Shown here: one piece after another, positions 36,701 through 49,624 of the stretch | Layout: every line of letters begins with the position of its first letter | How positions within the stretch are numbered: position 1 is the stretch's first letter | Assembly (NCBI GenBank): GCA_000499405.2 | Contig: HG738138.1 | Location: forward strand, 9,236,888 to 9,300,887 | Reading direction: 5' to 3' | DNA length: 64,000 nucleotides | Source: Onchocerca volvulus | Lineage: Eukaryota; Nematoda; Chromadorea; Rhabditida; Onchocercidae | Notes under the pieces: model-generated | What the model was told of the DNA's origin: nothing | The model's database searches: none | The model's input: the letters and a program-made list of their open reading frames with translations, nothing else | Position numbers and translations under genes: made by a program

Positions 36701-39700
36701 TCACATTGTCGAGCAGTCTCATCCTCTCGTCTGAGAAGTTGCATTGCCAAATGTAAGTAATGTGAAGTGAAAATGCGTTTTTCAGCACTTTTGTTGACGT
36801 CATCACATAATGTGATCCCTCTGCTGTTCTTTACTGCAACAAATCAACATTTTAGGTAACAGTATATTGCATCCGACAACTAGATTTATGAGCATTTGGT
36901 AGTTTTACTTTTGGTACAAAAAATACTCAACAATTCAGAGTATATAGTTTTCATTTCCCCATATTAATATGGTTGCACAGTGGAGAAAAGAAAATACTGT
37001 ATCAACATGTCAAATATTACCTTTAAAACGATTCTATTTAATCTTTTCCAGACGACACCCATTGAATAAGTCTTTGCAGACGGCACTTGTTGAATACAGG
37101 ACTATGCAAAGAATTCTTCAGCGAGAAATCAAGTGCTTAGTTTTCAAAAGGTGCTTGTTCTAGACGAACTTTGAGATGGAATTAATTGACACTGAAATTT
37201 CCAAATATCATATATGAACATTCGGTTTCATTTCTTTTTTTTTTTTTTTTTGGTAATTTTTGTTCTAGTGAGGTGCATTAGATTCTGGATGTGCCCTGTA
37301 GTTCAGTCACTGTTTCTTCATATTTGATTTGAGATGTTTTTAAAGAAAAAAATTCATTAAAGACCAGTTTGGAGAAGACGACAAAAAGTCGTGCTGTTAA
37401 TTACAAAAAGTAATGCTGTTAAATGCAGGAATAGCATAATAAATAACGTATTTATGAAAATTTCTTGCCGTCACTATGAGCATCTGAAATCACATCATTG
37501 ATTTCAGTTTGGGATTTAATGATGATTTAATTGTATTTAAGATTATTTTCTGAACTTAGTTTTAAGTGTTATTACTGCCACTGTCGATTATGGTTTGATG
37601 AGAGGTGTGAAAAGTTTCCTGAAGAAAGATGGAATTTTATGAACCAGTCAGTTAACATGTTGTGAGCTCAGTTTTTGCTAAGTTCTCTAGAAGAGTTTTA
37701 TAATAGAGCGCAAATGTATTTCTTCAACTGTGTTTAGTTTGTGAGGTAAATTTTTGATTTTAGAATTAGTTTTTATTAGCTACTGCAGTTTCTCTGCATC
37801 GTTTTTTCAGGTTTTGCCATTCGCAAGTTTTTCCCTGATTTGCTTCTATTGCTAACATAATTATGGAAATCAGCTTAGGCAACGATTTATATGAATATGC
37901 TAGAGTTCTTCGATAACGAAGTATATAAATCATTTCTGAAATTATTGAAGTATGGAATTTCCTAGTGTTATAGGAATTATTAGGTGATAAAGTAGGGTAT
38001 TTCAGGTTTACTGAACGATGAATTGTCCGATTCTTCCGAGGGTCACAGTTGTCTCCTTATGTCCGCATCAACACATCTCTTCCATTTATTGTTAGAAAAA
38101 CTGACCCTACTTTATCAAATTTTCTTTCATCGGAGAGAGAGGACCCCTATCAGTCTTAATCGCACAATCGTTGTCGTGTCTTGGAATGAATGACAAGACT
38201 TTCTTCCACCACTGCACTCGTAGCTGCTTCGGCATTTGTTGGCAGAGAGATGGTATAAAGAGTGTAATGTTTAGATGCATATATGCTGGTAACATATTTT
38301 GGACATGATGATAATACGATAAAATGGGATGAGATGAGTAGCAATAGTAATAGTAGTAGTAGTAAGCAAAGTTAGGATGTGGTTTGTTGAATTTGGTATG
38401 GAAGTTGATCTAGCGAGGTTTGGTTCGTGGTGAAATGAGGTGTTGTAGCTAGCTTAGATAGATAGATAGATAGATAGCTGTGTTGTCTCCTCATCTCCTT
38501 CCTTTTCACCCATTTCTCCTCCCTCTCCACATGCCTACTATTCACAGCCGCACACATTTATTGATTATGCGATTATGTTGATTAGCTGCAAGCTTTGGGT
38601 CGAATCCTTATCCCTTTTTTATTCGGAAACGGGTCGCATACACCAGTGTCCCCCCCCCCCCCCCCCCCCCCCCCCACCCCCCTTCCAGTCTTGCTATGCT
38701 TATCATATTTGCTCGTCCAAACATTCCCATTTCGTATGTTTCACATTCTTAGTGCTCAAAGTTTGATTTTAATTTCTGTCAATTTCCGACTTGAAAACTG
38801 GTTCGGCTTGAGACACTAGAAATAAAAGAACATTTTAATTTTGTTGATCCATACATGAATCCTTGTTCATAGAATTTTGAAATATGTTTGATTTCATGCT
38901 ACTATACTTATCTTTCGTGAGTGAGTGGGGATTATATGGGATGCTGAACAGTCTTTTCCTCTGTTCACCAAGCTTAGATTGTATCCGAAAAAAGAAAACG
39001 AGTGGTCATAATTTGGATTGCATTAAAATGTAATAAAAGAAATTGATTGAGTAAAATCGATTGGTTGAATTTCAGACCTAAATCTGTTAAAGTATAGAGC
39101 ATTAAACATAGTATCTCTGGATAAATATCATGAAAGGTGCGTGAATGTAACAATTCTATTTGCATGTTTGAAATTTTCCAGACATCCTTTAAAAAAGGAA
39201 ATAGATAAGTGTCAAATGTGGCTCATTAGTTCAGTACGCAAAAAAATATACTTTCTGGTATAGAAGTAATGAGCTACATTTGATACTTATCTATTTCCTT
39301 ATTATGCACTTTTCACACTTTTTACCTCAGTTTATGATTGCTGTTGTTCGAGCCTCGTGAGCTTTCCTACCCGATATGTTCCTGTACTGTGTTCTAATAT
39401 TGTTTGCTCATCTTTATAGTTCATGTTGCTTTTTTTGTGTCAGTAAATAAACTTCAAGTTCGTAGTTTGCTGATTTCTTGTGGTTTATGAGGAGGTTTCT
39501 TTTTCTTGATTATATTCTTGGTAGATTAGGGAGAATTGTACAAATCGCCGCTGCATCATGCAGAGATACAGTCATCTGGTGAAACCTGGAATGTTGGTGA
39601 TGTGCATACTGTTAGGAACCGTGCTTATTTTTTTCTTCAGCTTTCCTTATTATGATTCTTTGAAATTTTTTGAGAACAAGATTTTCAATTTCTGTTTTAT

Positions 39701-42700
39701 TATGTTACTTATCACACAACTCTGTGTTGAAATTTTTATATAGCAAGGATTTAGAAGTGGTAGTTCATTATTAGTTCCATCCGGGGCATGAGCTGAAGAG
39801 TCAAAAATCCTTTTTTGACCGTTTTAATGCTTACCCATTTGACTATTTCTGAAGCTTCACTGATATGCATTCCGCAATATTTTTCATGTCATGTTATTCT
39901 TGCTTTTTGTTTTTTGGCCGCGCCATCTTCTCGGTCCTAGTTCAGATATTTTAAGTGCAGCGTAGTAATGAATCGTTTGCGACTAAAGTGGACGACAGTG
40001 ATTCATTTTCAGAAAGAAAAAGCAGGTGCATAATTATTAGACTCTATTATTGGAATCGATTCCAGTGCTGGAATTTGGTTTTTGAAGGTTGATGTGGCAT
40101 TTTTGGTGTTTCTTCCTGATTTTTGGTACCCCAGTTTTCTTATCAGTTTTTTGAACAGTGTGTACGGAAATGAATATACGGTGAGGACAGTATACTGCAG
40201 ATCAAAACTTCAGCAGCAAAGCATTTAGCTTGATAAGTGGGCCGATGCCACGACGAAAAGCCAATGAAAATGGGACTGCAAGCGCAGCTGTCGGTACGAC
40301 AAGACCACGAGCTAGACGTTCGAAAAAAGATGTCGGTGGTCTGGAACCAAAATTGGAAATGGTTCAAGGGATATACGATAGTGGCCAAGCACCGTCAGCA
40401 ATGCAAACTGTGCCAATGATGCATAATCATAACGGAATGATTCCAATACACGATGATGGTGGACCAATGTCGAGTCATCATGTTTATACGCCACCAACTG
40501 GCTCGATGGGTGCTCCACCGCCACCTCCACCACCACCGGAATATTATCAAGCGGTACCACCAGGTTATCAGCCGTCACCGCTTGGTCCACCGCCTGGTCC
40601 GGCTCAACAGGCGCCACCACCACCACATCAATTCATTGAACCTGAACCTCCGCAAAGCCCTTTTGTTGGGCAGCCATCTCATCTACAACAACATAATCAT
40701 ATGATTATGAGGTTCTCATTCATTCTTTTTTGGAAATGTTTTGCTTTTCCTTCCCATGGGAGTAAGAAGGGACCTCGTGAAATGAAGTCCATAAGAATTC
40801 GTCATCGGTAGTCTACTGCCTATTTGTGTTCTTCAGAATAATGTGAGTAATTTTCAATCTGTGATGAATTAAGTGCTTATATTACTTTTGTTTTTCAGGT
40901 ATAGACATATGGCACCTATGGGTATGGCGAACCATCAGCAAGGTCCTCCCCTTTCGCAATTAGAATTCAGGTTACATGAAATGAATCGAAGATTATTCAT
41001 CTTCAGTAATAGTGGAGTAAGTGTTTATCTTTATAAGCTTTTTTCCTTGTTTTTTATTGGTCTAGTACATTCACGTAAAACATGTATTATTTAGTATCAA
41101 GCCTTGTGATAGGTTTATTCTGTTTTACCCATTTAGCAGACTATACGGTTTCTCTGTTTGATAACGACTTCTAAACACTTTCGAATGTTTCGTTTACGTT
41201 CAAAAAATTTGTATCTTCTGCGGAAATTGCGCGCAGATTAATATTCGGTTTTTCAGATTCAGGAAAAGGACCATGCGCAATGGTGGGATGCATTTGCACA
41301 CGAATTCTTTGATGACGATGCCAAAATGAGCTTTTTATTATTTGACGACCAAGCACCTGGTCATCATCATCGATATAGTTTGTTATTTTTTGGCTAGTTT
41401 TCGATAGAACTGTTTTGACGTGCAGAATCAAAGGCTAGAATTTAGTTTTGGAAATTCGAGTTAGGTTTTGCCTATCGCGACTGATTTACTCTTTTTGCTG
41501 CACATCTATCTTTACAACTGCAGCCATTGGCCGATTGTTGATACCGAGGTATTTTCGGTCAATATTTGAAAGTGGAGTGAAAGAAATGTTTTATGTAATC
41601 CGAACACCTTCTCGTGAGCAAGCAGGTGGACCGTGGACAATTGTGCTTGATTGCGACAACGTACTTCTTGTATCAAAACATGAAAAACCTGTCTTGTCCG
41701 AAGTTAGTATTCTATATCTTTCTTGTAGTCTGCTGTAAACTTTTAGCATTACTTTTTAAAGTATATCGACAAAAATATCCTACTTAATCCGAATAAATTG
41801 TGACAGATGGGTTGACTGTGGACAATTGTGTTTGGCTACGAAACATACTTTGGATCAGAGCATGACAAATTTATTTAATATAATTACATAAAGTTATTAA
41901 TTGCTTCGCATGCCACTGACAGTATGTGTTAATGATGGGATTCCACAATATTTTCGTATTTACTGTTTAAATCAGGTAAACTTCAGGTACATACCGACTG
42001 TAAATTGATGTGCGAATTCACGTTTGATGACACATATGGCTATAGGATCCGGCAATGGAATATAGAGTTAAGGCATTGTCAAGAATTTGTGCTAAGAGAT
42101 GTCAACATGGTATGCTATCTTTTACTAGTTGCTCTTTCATCTTTGGCTTATTCCTGCCATTGCAGTTCGATTTAATAAAGAAAAATCGTCATTAGACATA
42201 ATTTTATGCTCGGGATAATTTGACAAGTGAGTTTGAACGAAGTTATATTTCTTGTAGTTGCTTTAATAGGGATAAAATATTATGTTACGTTCTGATGATT
42301 GTGTGACTTTGGGTGATCAGTTCGAAAAATATTAGAGAATAATGGTAATTTTTTTTCCTGCTACCTGAGAAAGTACACTGGACTGTTAGAATGTTTTCTT
42401 TATATATTATTGAAATTGCACAATATTTTTTGCAGAACTAAAGCATAATCAGAATTGCAGCTGCAAGATAGCGAAACGCAAGAGAAATTGAAAATGAACA
42501 TAACACGGACAGGCATGACTCAAATAACGCTAAATTATTTGAAGTTATGTGTCATTCTGGAACCAATGCAAGTACTTATGAGTCAAAGTAAATCGCACAA
42601 CGTATGTTTTTTCCAATAAATTTTCTTACATTCCTCATCAAAGCTGTTATTTCATTGAAATTTCAAGAAAATGGATTTCATGCTTTCACTCCAATTTTTT

Positions 42701-43794
42701 CGTTAACTCTAGATTCCACCGCGAGAGTCTTTGAAGCAGACATTATTCCAAGCTCATGCAAAGATGCAGCAGTATCAGCAGCATCAACAGCAACAAATGG
42801 CAATGAATGCAATTGGTAAGTTAGTCGCTTGAAACTTTCATTAGTAGTTGAGTTAGTTACTTGTAATGCAAAATGTTTATTTACATCTGCTTTGTCTTGA
42901 TTAATGGTTTCATTTATCAATATAGGTGGCATAAATCCATCTCATGTGTTACCACCGACACCGGTGGAGGAGCCAACTTCTAAGAAACCTCGGAAACGAA
43001 CAAGAAAGACTGCGACTGGTGCGAGCGCAGCATCGAATGCTAAAAAGAAAAATAACTCTCCTCCATCGTCAAATGCTGCTAATTTTTCAATGAATTCGCA
43101 TGTTTGTTTTTTTTTTTTTTCCTGCATTCATTAGGTTTGGAAATATCAATTGAAATTATTTTATTGGCTTTGATTTGTTCCACTTTCTGTCCTACATTCT
43201 TTGCTGATGTTAATGAGTTCGAATTGAATATCTAGCAGTACTTCGGCTATTTTGGAGTTTTGTTTTTGTAATATAAATTTTGAGTTTAATTGTTACAGTT
43301 TCCACTCCAGTATCAAGATGTTATGGTAGTGGGTGAACCTTCAATGATGGGTGGTGAATATGGTGAGGAGGACGAGAGAACTATTTCTAGAGTAGAAAAT
43401 ACGCAGTTCGATCCCAGTGCTATGCAAAACTCGTTACCTAGTATGAACCATCAGATGCCCACTACAATGTCAGCAATTGGCGGACCTCCACCTCCTCAAA
43501 GTTTGTTTTTTACGTATTACTCAGATTTGTGACAGATTAGTATAAATTTAGTGAAGAATTCAATCCAGTTAAATATATTTGATTTGATTGTTCTCGAAAT
43601 TTTATGTACTTCCGAAAATTTAATATGAATGCTTTATTTCAGCTTACATGCCAGATTTTGAATTAACGTCGATAGGTGGATGGGGTGTGAATGCAGGAAG
43701 CCAAGCTCCCTCATCCGCTGCTGCACCAGCAGCATGCGGTACACCTCTTGGAGTTAACACTCCAATTACTGCTTGTGATCCTCAACAAACATGA
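30777..43794 (+). CDS. ldb-1: LIM-domain-binding protein (LDB/CLIM/Chip), 12 exons
   Basis: LDB is a nuclear cofactor that dimerises and bridges LIM-homeodomain and LMO proteins. Exons: 30777-30846, 31642-31783, 40229-40711, 40899-41016, 41257-41377, 41524-41702, 41987-42109, 42461-42601, 42713-42815, 42926-43101, 43299-43500, 43643-43794; all phases agree, about 669 residues. The N-terminal third is Pro/Gly-rich (GAPPPPPPPPEYYQ, 40500s) and longer than in vertebrate LDB1. The dimerisation domain is clear: HAQWWDAFAHEFFDDDAKMS, HHHRYTIGRLLIPRYFRSIF, TLNYLKLCVILEPMQVLMS. Then a nuclear signal (SKKPRKRTRK) and the conserved linker VMVVGEPSMMGGEYGEEDER plus ISRVENTQFDPS. The LIM-interaction-type tail is followed by a nematode-specific Ser/Ala/Pro end. 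The first exon and start are the least sure: ATG 30777 gives phase-perfect joining to DHYPMVPLG, but other 5' ends (including one starting in exon 3) are plausible. Intron 2 is 8.4 kb. Confidence 0.95.
38650..38682. repeat. poly-C tract
   Basis: About 33 cytosines, with one A close to the end, unusual in such AT-rich DNA; the poly-Pro frame over it is an artefact. Confidence 0.9.
39195..39300. repeat. hairpin with 34-bp arms in ldb-1 intron 2
   Basis: Left arm 39195-39228 (AAGGAAATAGATAAGTGTCA...) and right arm 39267-39300 (...TGATACTTATCTATTTCCTT) pair with only two mismatches across 34 bp; the loop is 38 nt. Both mismatches are transitions that still allow G-U pairing in RNA of one strand, so it could fold well in the pre-mRNA. 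Confidence 0.8.
41765..41878 (+). pseudogene. decayed duplicate of ldb-1 exon 6
   Basis: Intron 6 contains a second, degenerate copy of the 3' half of exon 6. TTAATCCGAATAAATTGTGACAG then ACTGTGGACAATTGTG match exon-6 TGTAATCCGAACACC...CCGTGGACAATTGTG. In the aligned frame the copy reads LWTIVFGYETYFGSEHDKFI against PWTIVLDCDNVLLVSKHEKP of the real exon, then meets TAA. Roughly 70 percent nucleotide identity over about 65 bp, by eye. There is no donor after it, so it is unlikely to be a working alternative exon. Confidence 0.7.
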
Positions 43795-45967
43795 GGCCCA
43801 TTTTTGTCTCCGGTAAGTAAATTTTTGTCTCCTTTTTATTTTAAATCAGTATACCGAATAATTTTAAGCATATTTTCACTGTAGAAGCTAAACTAGAAGC
43901 ATCAGACTGCAGAATTAAATAAAACTATTAGATTATAGTTTCCTTAAATGATAGAAATATAAGAGAAGAAACTTTATTGGATTTACATTGTGGAAAAAGT
44001 TGCTTTCTACTCAGACGATACATCGAGTTAGATTTTGCAGCTCATATGTTACTTATATAATGGAATTAGTCTGATTCTTATTCTTTTTAGAACGAAAGAC
44101 ATAGTATTATGAAGAAAAGAAGGTAAAACATTTATGGGAAACGTGGTTCGTATCAGATTATACAAAAGTGTTCCATATACAAATCCCCACTCATCTTCAC
44201 TTGAGATTTTTAATTATTCCTCTCTCGAAATTAATCACAGTTTTTTATTATTATACGTACAGCATACACAGAATGTGTAATCTGTATGCGATGTGCATAT
44301 ATGATAAGGAATTTTTTTGGTATGTATCTCAAATCTTCTGCATCTCTATAGGATTTTATTGGAAACCTTTTCATATTTTTTCTGAAATCAATTTGATTTG
44401 TTATTGTCTTTTAGAAATCACTAATGGGCTTGTCTAAAAAGCATGTTTATGACATGAACTGTCAATAATTTTGTTAAAATTCTCAGTCATTTTGATTGAA
44501 AGAATTTCAGCGTTTTTGTGATATATATAATGTTAGGCTGCGAGTTTGCTGAATTAGCATTTGATTTTTGAATTTTTTGAATTTAAAGACGGCCCATGAA
44601 TAGACGAAGTATCTAGCTCTTCAAGATACCTCCAAGTTTTTGGACAATCTTCAGAAATTAATTATTAGAAAGAAATGTGAGAATGTTACCTGTATCGGCA
44701 ACATCGCTGCTGTATTCATTTTCACTGCATAAAGGAATGTAGTTTTTCCGTTTTTTGCTCAGCAGGCAAGGTAAGGGCATCATTATTGTAATGGCGCCAG
44801 GAAGGTATACCTTTTATTTACCTCATCATGAGTTGTGTCAGCTTCCTTTTATTTTATTAAGTTTTTTTTTTTTTTATCTTTGATATACTGATATATTTGT
44901 ATTTTGCTCCAATATTTTTAATGAACTTATAGACGCATTTTATGCGTTGCTTTTTCATTCGATTTCCATGAAATGTTCTACTGAAAAATGAGATTTTTGT
45001 GTAATCGAATTTTATGATTAATTATTTACATGGTGATTTTTGAAAGACGTTGTGCATAATTTTAAGGTTCTATTTTAATACAACTTGTCTACATATCTAA
45101 GTCGATTCTACCGACAGCATGACTAGCGGATGGATTAAAATAAAGCATAAAGCTGGCAAAATGATTAATCGGGTTACTGTAAAGTCGTGATGCAAACGCG
45201 TTATCCGTTTTTGTCGAGCATTTCTAATATTTTAATATCTGAATGGGAAGTCTAATCTTTTCATGTAGTGTTTTAAGTTTTAATTGCAAACCGTAGATGA
45301 AAAACTGGAAGGATTAGTTTTTATCAAATTCAAAATTTTAGGGAAATGAAGATTGCGTGAATACATTTTTTCTTATTAAATGGTAGTTCTAGTTACATTG
45401 TAGTTGTATTTCCGTGTGGGTTGTTCAATGTTCTTACTCTTGAGTTATAAGAGAGGAATATTTTCTGAACGCAGATGCTTTACTGGCTTCTGTTAGCCTC
45501 GTTGGGCCACTGCGAGAATTGGGTAAGGATGTGACAGTGAGTCTCAGTTGGATTGAAATGACGATCAGATGATTCTTGAAATAGTTCCAGGCAGTAGCCT
45601 TCGCCGAAAAGAGGAATTCGCTAGCAAAATAAACAAAAAAGGTCATTTGTGCTTCAAGCATTGTTGCTAAGGCATTGAGGAGCTTAGGAGTGAGAGGTAT
45701 TTGTTTGATTGCGCAAGTGTTCGTAGAATTTCAGTTATAGGATTTCTAAAATGAATTCACGATTTCTAAAATGAATTCACTCGAAATGGTTTATTGCAGT
45801 ATTTTGGGATACAATGTCACTTTGAGAGAACATACTGAAGTGACATGATACTTGAGCGAATGATTTTAAGCTTTAGCATAGATCTAAATAGTTCGATCCT
45901 ATTGAAAACAAAGCAAAGCTCTACTTTTTTCTTCTTTTTTTTTTTTAATTAAGAAAATAGAAAATAG

Positions 45968-46011
<44 letters not shown>

Positions 46012-49000
46012 AATAGATTTGGACTGTGTGGATCTATGGTCTTAGAATGACTGGAGGCGATGTGTCGTAGTAATTCTGAACAACGTAGCGAATTAGAAGC
46101 GCAGGATGAAATCCATTAAAAGTAGAACACAGGACTCGAACATTAAATTGTGTTAAAATCAACTGCTTCAAAGAACAAGGCCGAGAAAAGACACTGTCAT
46201 CTTTCGCATGGAATGGAAAATACTTTCGGAGTGGTTGGTTGATATTTCGATTAGGAGAATAGAAGTTTTACATCTGACTTTTAGTAACATTTAGGGTTTA
46301 TAGATTTCAGTAATTCTATTTATATGGGTTCATAATAAGATGTAATGTTTGAATTGGAAAATTTATTTATACCTGTCAATGCTGAAGCATTAAGCATTAT
46401 GGCACGAACATCGTATTTCGCCGATGTCTTTTGTTGAAGAATTACCGCTAGAGTGTTCTATACTTCGTGTACTTGTTCCGAAGTAATCGTTCACGGAAGC
46501 AAAATGTAAATAGTTTTTGTCATTGGGCACATAGTGTTCAAAGGTGTTCCGAACTATATCTGTTAAACAGTTAAAAAAAAAGTGATCGTAATGAGTACCA
46601 ATTGTTTTTTGGAGGAACTTTGCTGCATGAAATTAATGTTAAGAATGTTAGCATCTAAGAAATTAATTTGTTAGTCTTTTTTTTTGCTTTTTCCTCTGGA
46701 TATGTACACAGATATCTTAACAAATCTAAGCATTACCGCTGATGGCTTAAAAAAATTGAAATTCATAAGTAGTGTATGGAAGTACAATAAGCTGTGTGGT
46801 CACTTCAGAACCTTTTTTATTTATAGTAAATTTAGTAGAGAAATTTAACTGAAAAGTATCAGATAATTCGAATATATGGATGGAAACGATTGCTTAGATA
46901 ATGAGAGAGAAGTCTTTTGGATGCAGTAATCGGCAATCAATAGTAATTTTTAAGTCCTTGTAGGAAACGCTCGTTTTTTTCAAAATTCTAAAGAGTTGAA
47001 AATTGGAAGAACTTATTGCATTATTATTACTTTTGTGTTTATTGTTCACTTCGCAGTGTAAATAAATATATCAACAAGGAGATGAGCGCCTCTTTTTCAT
47101 AAGCTGACATTTAAATGAAATGATAAGTTTTTCAAACAAAACTTGCACAATTCCGGAATTTCAGCACCATATAAAAAAATCTGCTGTATTAATTTACATC
47201 TAAAATGTTTCCACACTAACGTTAGCTTTATTGGTAGATCCACAACCCAAACTTAAATTTTCTATCGCATTACCATCAACTGAAAATTACGCCAAACACC
47301 GAAAAGTTCTGGATAAAAAAGATTATAGTAGTTTTCCCAAGCAATATTAAAGCAATATTTATGTTGACCAAAGATGGCTAACTTGGTCATGTTACAATTG
47401 AGCTTTCTAAAGCATATTGGAATGTAAACTCTTATTGTCCAAATTGAAAATGAAATAAACTAGGCTAATTAGTGATAAATAAGAGCAGATATTTGAATAG
47501 AAAAATGCTTGAATGGAAAAATGGTTGTTCCATGGCGTTTGTTTTGAAATAACAAATTGATGGTAATTTAAAGTTTTATTTCCTGTAGAACAAACAGTAG
47601 AGGAAAATATTCGGTTAAACAAAACGGCAAACATGGATGGTTGAAATTTGTGCAACAAAACTATCGCGAAAAAAGATGATGAAGGAATCAGCATTTTCTG
47701 AAATTGAAATTTTTGAAAACCATAAGGTTTTTTCGCAGAAAATTTAATTCTTCGCTAGAACTTGCAAAAGCTAAATTGCTGGTAAAGCATTTTTATTTAA
47801 CACTTCGAATGGATTGGAGGTCACCCATGAAGATGAATAAAAAAAAAAAAAAGGACTTAATACTCTCAAATTGTACCGGTTTTTTATGAATCATTTGTTA
47901 TCAAAGTTCAAGCAATTATGCTTAATTATCTGAGATTCTGGGTTAAAAGTTCATTCGCTAAAATCACTAGGAACTTAAAATCTGCTGAAGCATACTTTTT
48001 TCTTTACTGGATTTAAAGAATTATTCCCCAATATCATGTGCATCATTGTTTACCAATTATTTGGTAAGCTTGTAACTAAAACGACAACTCCCTAAATCAT
48101 GAACAAAATCATATTTGAAGTGTTGGCCTGAACACGAATACTTCGTGGACCATATTATTTCTTTTATAAACCTAAATTGGGTGATTTTTTCGGCCTATTA
48201 GGAATCCTTGAAAATCAGATAATGAAAGAATAAAATGGCTGCTGAATTTGGGGGAGCAGTAACACCATTTCAATAAGGTTATTTATGGGCTTCTACTGTA
48301 TCAGAAAATGGATAGTAAAAAGATCTTTTCCATTCACTAATTTTCGTTATTATTGATAATCATTTAACGGAATATTCATTTCCATCAAAATCTAAAGATT
48401 ACTGAAGTGAATTTCAGTCATCACTTCTGTCACTTTTTGAAAATCATGAAAACAGACATTAAAGATACGATTACTATTTTTCACCAAAAGTGCTTATTTT
48501 GGAGGAATGAGTAAGTTGTTTGCTTGCTCTGCTCATAAATTATTTATGCGTAACTTAATTTACAGAATCCTTTCCCGGATTGTGTATTTTTTTTTATTTT
48601 TTTGAACGGATAATAATTATATCAATAAGAAACTCTGAAATTTGAAAATTTCTGTGATCTCTCGATAATAATAGCATGTGATGCAATGCATGACAAAAAA
48701 TATCTATACTAAATTTTTGCTAATACAAATGCTTAGTGAAATCTCGACTGGATCATTACACAGCAATAAAAAAATATATTAGTGATTTGGTATCACAGAT
48801 GCAAAACTGGTAAAGTGAGCATGATTTCTGTGAAAACTTTCAACCAAACCAAAAATAAATTATGTAAGCTAATTCGGCTGAGACAGAAAGAAACGTTTAA
48901 ACAATAGCTTAATCAACGATAATTGTTTTAAACTGAATTTCAAGAAACAAATCAATTGACTGTATATCGAGATCCGCGAGAATGTACGTTTTAATGACAT

Positions 49001-49624
49001 ATGATTTAAGGAAAGAGATATTAGCTCCACATCATAATATTTGTCACATCAAAAAATTGTTTTGAATTTGAAATAAAATTCTGGATCTTTGTGTAGAAGA
49101 AATATAGAAGTTGCTATCTCTGTCTTCGCTTCTCTTTTCAGTAGATTTAAATGCCTATCAGTACTTCAAATCATGATGATTTCTGATAATTTGTATTGAG
49201 TAACAATAGCAAAGGCTGCGGAATCAATGAAAATTCCAATATTACATCACACGAGACTGTTTATAAATTATTGAATGACGTAAATATAAACAGACCGGAA
49301 CATACCGATTTTGGCGTGTCTACGAGTTATAAATCACAGCATCGCAATCTCTGCTCGCTGGCTCATAAATTCAGATATTTTCAGATTTCTTTTCCAACTT
49401 ATTTTTATTAAGATAAGACTTCACTAGTCGTATTTTACAAAGATTTAAGTCGACAACACTTCGATTTAAATAACCAACAATTCCAACTACTTCCAAATAA
49501 GATCCTGACCTTGTTTGAAAACTCGAGATTAAATACCAGATCGCTGGTTTATAGCATTTTCAGTAAGTGCCGAATCTGCAGTTTATAATCTTGTGCATAG
49601 TTTATGCAATGCGGTATGGCTTTC
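43795..49624. other. ldb-1 3' UTR and intergenic spacer
   Basis: AATAAA occurs near 43917-43922 as a possible poly-A signal for ldb-1. No further exon is supported to 49.6 kb. The stretch holds a 40-base T run (45971-46010) and a short perfect tandem duplication (45742-45779, unit about 19 bp ending TGAATTCAC). Confidence 0.5.
45742..45779. repeat. 19-bp tandem duplication
   Basis: GATTTCTAAAATGAATTCAC occurs twice in direct succession. Confidence 0.85.

Larger units (their letters stand above)
31784..40228 (+). other. intron 2 of ldb-1, 8.4 kb, repeat-rich
   Basis: Starts GTAAGC after 31783 and ends at a TTTAG acceptor before 40229. Contents: TA and TG/CATG microsatellites (33537-33660), ATGC repeats (34256-34273), TGTATG repeats (36480-36525), GATA repeats (38455-38477), a C run (38650-38682) and a clean hairpin (39195-39300). 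No nested gene is supported; open frames here are short and look random. It is far longer than the other introns of this window and probably holds alternative promoters or enhancers. Confidence 0.6.

Noticed and set aside
38575..38819. Poly-proline ORFs
   Set aside because: They are translations of the C tract at 38650-38682.
40143..40626. Minus-strand ORFs of 81 and 104 residues
   Set aside because: They are antisense shadows of the Pro/Gly-rich ldb-1 exon 3, whose plus-strand frame joins perfectly to the conserved LDB domain.
44168..44437. 89-residue ORF downstream of ldb-1
   Set aside because: AT-rich, low-complexity composition, no splice signals or similarity.
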